The translations under genes were made by a program, and so were the position numbers. DNA of 21,426 nucleotides from a virus. The stretch spans positions 1 to 21,426 of IMG/VR virus record IMGVR_UViG_3300036771_000041; one strand, given 5' to 3'. This document shows positions 20,942-21,426 of the stretch, in pieces. The stretch's first letter is position 1; each line of letters opens with the position of its first letter. The notes under the pieces are model-generated. The model did no database searches and was not told the origin of the DNA. It was given only the letters and a program-made list of their open reading frames with translations.

Positions 20942-21066
20942 GCGTTAGCCTGACTCGAACCGTCGTCTCGGGGGGCACTTTCGGTGCTGACGACCGCTCT
21001 GATACTGCAGGTATCAAAGCTGAGGCTGCCGACCATGCTTACGGGGGCAAGCATTTCGGTTAACGC
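20942..21066 (-). ncRNA. structured RNA element D, tRNA-like 3' end
   Basis: A 125-base segment closed by GCGTTA/TAACGC (21066-21061 with 20947-20942). Inside are three hairpins: ATGCTT/AAGCAT (21054-21049 with 21040-21035), a ten-pair GCTTTGATAC hairpin with loop CTGCA (21020-20996) and GTCGTC/GACGAC (20994-20989 with 20967-20962) enclosing GCAC-CGAAA-GTGC. A T-loop-like GGTTCGAGTC precedes the closing strand, but its stem pairs at only three of five positions. It may be a degenerate tRNA or a different RNA. Confidence 0.4.
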
Positions 21067-21070
21067 TCCA

Positions 21071-21129
21071 GTACCTGGCTCGGGGTTCGGCGGCGGAAGG
21101 GAATTACGCCGCCGACACTTTCCAGGTAC
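21071..21129 (-). ncRNA. structured RNA element E
   Basis: A 59-base segment closed by a perfect eight-pair stem (GTACCTGG at 21129-21122 with 21078-21071), enclosing a nine-pair hairpin TCGGCGGCG/CGCCGCCGA (21115-21107 with 21095-21087) with an 11-base loop. No tRNA arms. The same pairing works on either strand; minus is assumed. Confidence 0.4.
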
Positions 21130-21136
21130 GTTAAAC

Positions 21137-21238
21137 GGGAAGCTCCTCTTTCGGCCGACACTGCACCGACGCTTTCAAGGCGCGAGGACTTCGGCGTGTA
21201 GTATGCATGCCTCGACGGGTTACAAGCCCGTACTTCCC
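21137..21238 (-). ncRNA. structured RNA element C with anticodon-arm-like hairpin
   Basis: A 102-base segment starting directly after the CCA of element B and closed by GGGAAGT/GCTTCCC (seven pairs, one U-G). On the minus strand ACGGG-CTTGTAA-CCCGT (21231-21215) looks exactly like an anticodon arm with U33 and anticodon UGU (Thr), followed by a CGAGG/CCTCG hairpin (21214-21210 with 21187-21183). No D-arm or T-arm is found on this strand. Read on the plus strand, the same hairpin would sit where a T-arm belongs. A tRNA-Thr call is therefore not justified. Confidence 0.4.
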
Positions 21239-21347
21239 TGGCGCCCATCGGAGGAATCGAACCTCCGTCTTTCAATGCACTTTTCCCCGATCGGGTCGTC
21301 ACCAGACCATAAGTGCATTGAGTGCTCTGCCACTGAGCTATGAGGGC
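21239..21347 (-). tRNA. tRNA-like RNA with expanded anticodon arm and encoded CCA
   Basis: The D-arm (TAGCTCAGTGGCAGAGCA), the T-arm GGAGG-TTCGATT-CCTCC (21266-21250) and an encoded 3' CCA (21241-21239) are canonical. The acceptor pairs at four positions (GCCC/GGGC), but the next three do not match. In place of the anticodon arm there is an 11-pair stem (TCAATGCACTT at 21321-21311 with 21282-21272) capped by 28 bases, which contain a GGTC/GACC hairpin. No normal seven-base anticodon loop can be drawn, so no amino acid is assigned. Confidence 0.6.
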
Positions 21348-21350
21348 CTC

Positions 21351-21426
21351 GTGGGATGGAAGGAGTCGAACCTTCGTCTGCGACTTGCGTCCTGGAGTCG
21401 CTGCTCTTTGCCGTTGAGCTACATCC
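21351..21426 (-). tRNA. tRNA-like RNA with 10-base anticodon loop, 5' end outside window
   Basis: T8-A9, the D-arm GCTC-AACGGCAAA-GAGC, the T-arm GAAGG-TTCGACT-CCTTC and the acceptor GGATG/CATCC fit a tRNA; two more acceptor bases should lie beyond position 21426. The anticodon stem GCGACT/AGTCGC (21401-21396 with 21385-21380) closes a ten-base loop CCAGGACGCA instead of seven, and no U33 is in place. CCA is not encoded. The isotype cannot be given. Confidence 0.6.

Noticed and set aside
20980-21005. Hammerhead ribozyme, from ctgacga on the plus strand
   Set aside because: No GAAA core strand follows after a plausible stem II, so the catalytic core cannot be assembled.
21215-21231. Twister ribozyme, from the plus-strand acaagcccg motif
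   Set aside because: The remaining conserved internal-loop bases and paired regions of twister are not present around it.
21137-21238. tRNA-Thr(UGU)
   Set aside because: The anticodon hairpin is perfect, but D-arm and T-arm are missing and the plus strand gives an equally good T-arm reading.
21283-21310. Self-splicing intron in the tRNA-like element at 21239-21347
   Set aside because: The insert is far too short for a group I or II intron, and no standard anticodon loop appears when it is removed.

Overview
The window looks like part of the genome of a large tailed phage of an actinobacterium, possibly a Streptomyces phage. No gene diagnostic of a bacterial chromosome is present. Every gene I can support lies on the minus strand, packed head to tail with 1- to 4-base stop/start overlaps (TGATG, ATGA, TAATG, GTGA). 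The genes are those of phage replication, recombination and nucleotide metabolism, mixed with many tiny uncharacterised proteins. The host guess rests on a DUF397-like protein, frequent GTG and TTG starts and the style of the small genes, so it is inference.

Read in the direction of transcription (right to left), the layout is as follows. (1) 21426-20852: a gene-free stretch of tightly folded RNA elements. Two have clear tRNA D-arms and T-arms, but their anticodon arms are abnormal. A long terminator-like hairpin closes the stretch at 20847-20774. (2) Promoter P5 and three small genes: a possible winged-helix protein, a DUF397-like protein and a zinc-ribbon protein. (3) A spacer with GTCTA motifs, then promoter P4 and a run of small genes leading to an SNF2-type helicase. 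(4) Promoter P3, probably making a leaderless mRNA, followed by about ten small genes and queE. (5) Promoter P2 and the recombination and replication block: Cas4/RecB-like exonuclease, Sak4-like ATPase, DUF669-like ssDNA-binding protein, primase-helicase, then queC and two small ORFs. (6) A second GTCTA-rich spacer, then queD, folE, mazG, a possible second NTP pyrophosphohydrolase, small genes, dpdA and a family A DNA polymerase with an N-terminal uracil-DNA-glycosylase domain. (7) Promoter P1, small genes and a degenerate HNH protein. (8) A third GTCTA-rich spacer, then a small P-loop NTPase, a short Cys-motif protein and the start of a RuvC-like resolvase cut by the window edge.

The main biological theme is 7-deazaguanine modification of DNA. 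FolE, QueD, QueE and QueC make preQ0 from GTP, and DpdA is the transglycosylase that would exchange it for guanine in DNA. All five genes are present, spread over about 10 kb and interleaved with the replication genes. No amidotransferase-fused QueC, QueF or other tailoring enzyme is visible here, so the simplest prediction is dPreQ0 in the phage genome as protection against host restriction.

Five promoters share the layout TTGATT-N18-TATAAT, and four of them carry a C/G dyad in the spacer, which suggests one common regulator. The least explained parts are the structured RNA array at the right end, the GTCTA-rich spacers, and a set of 25- to 63-residue membrane peptides coupled to replication genes.
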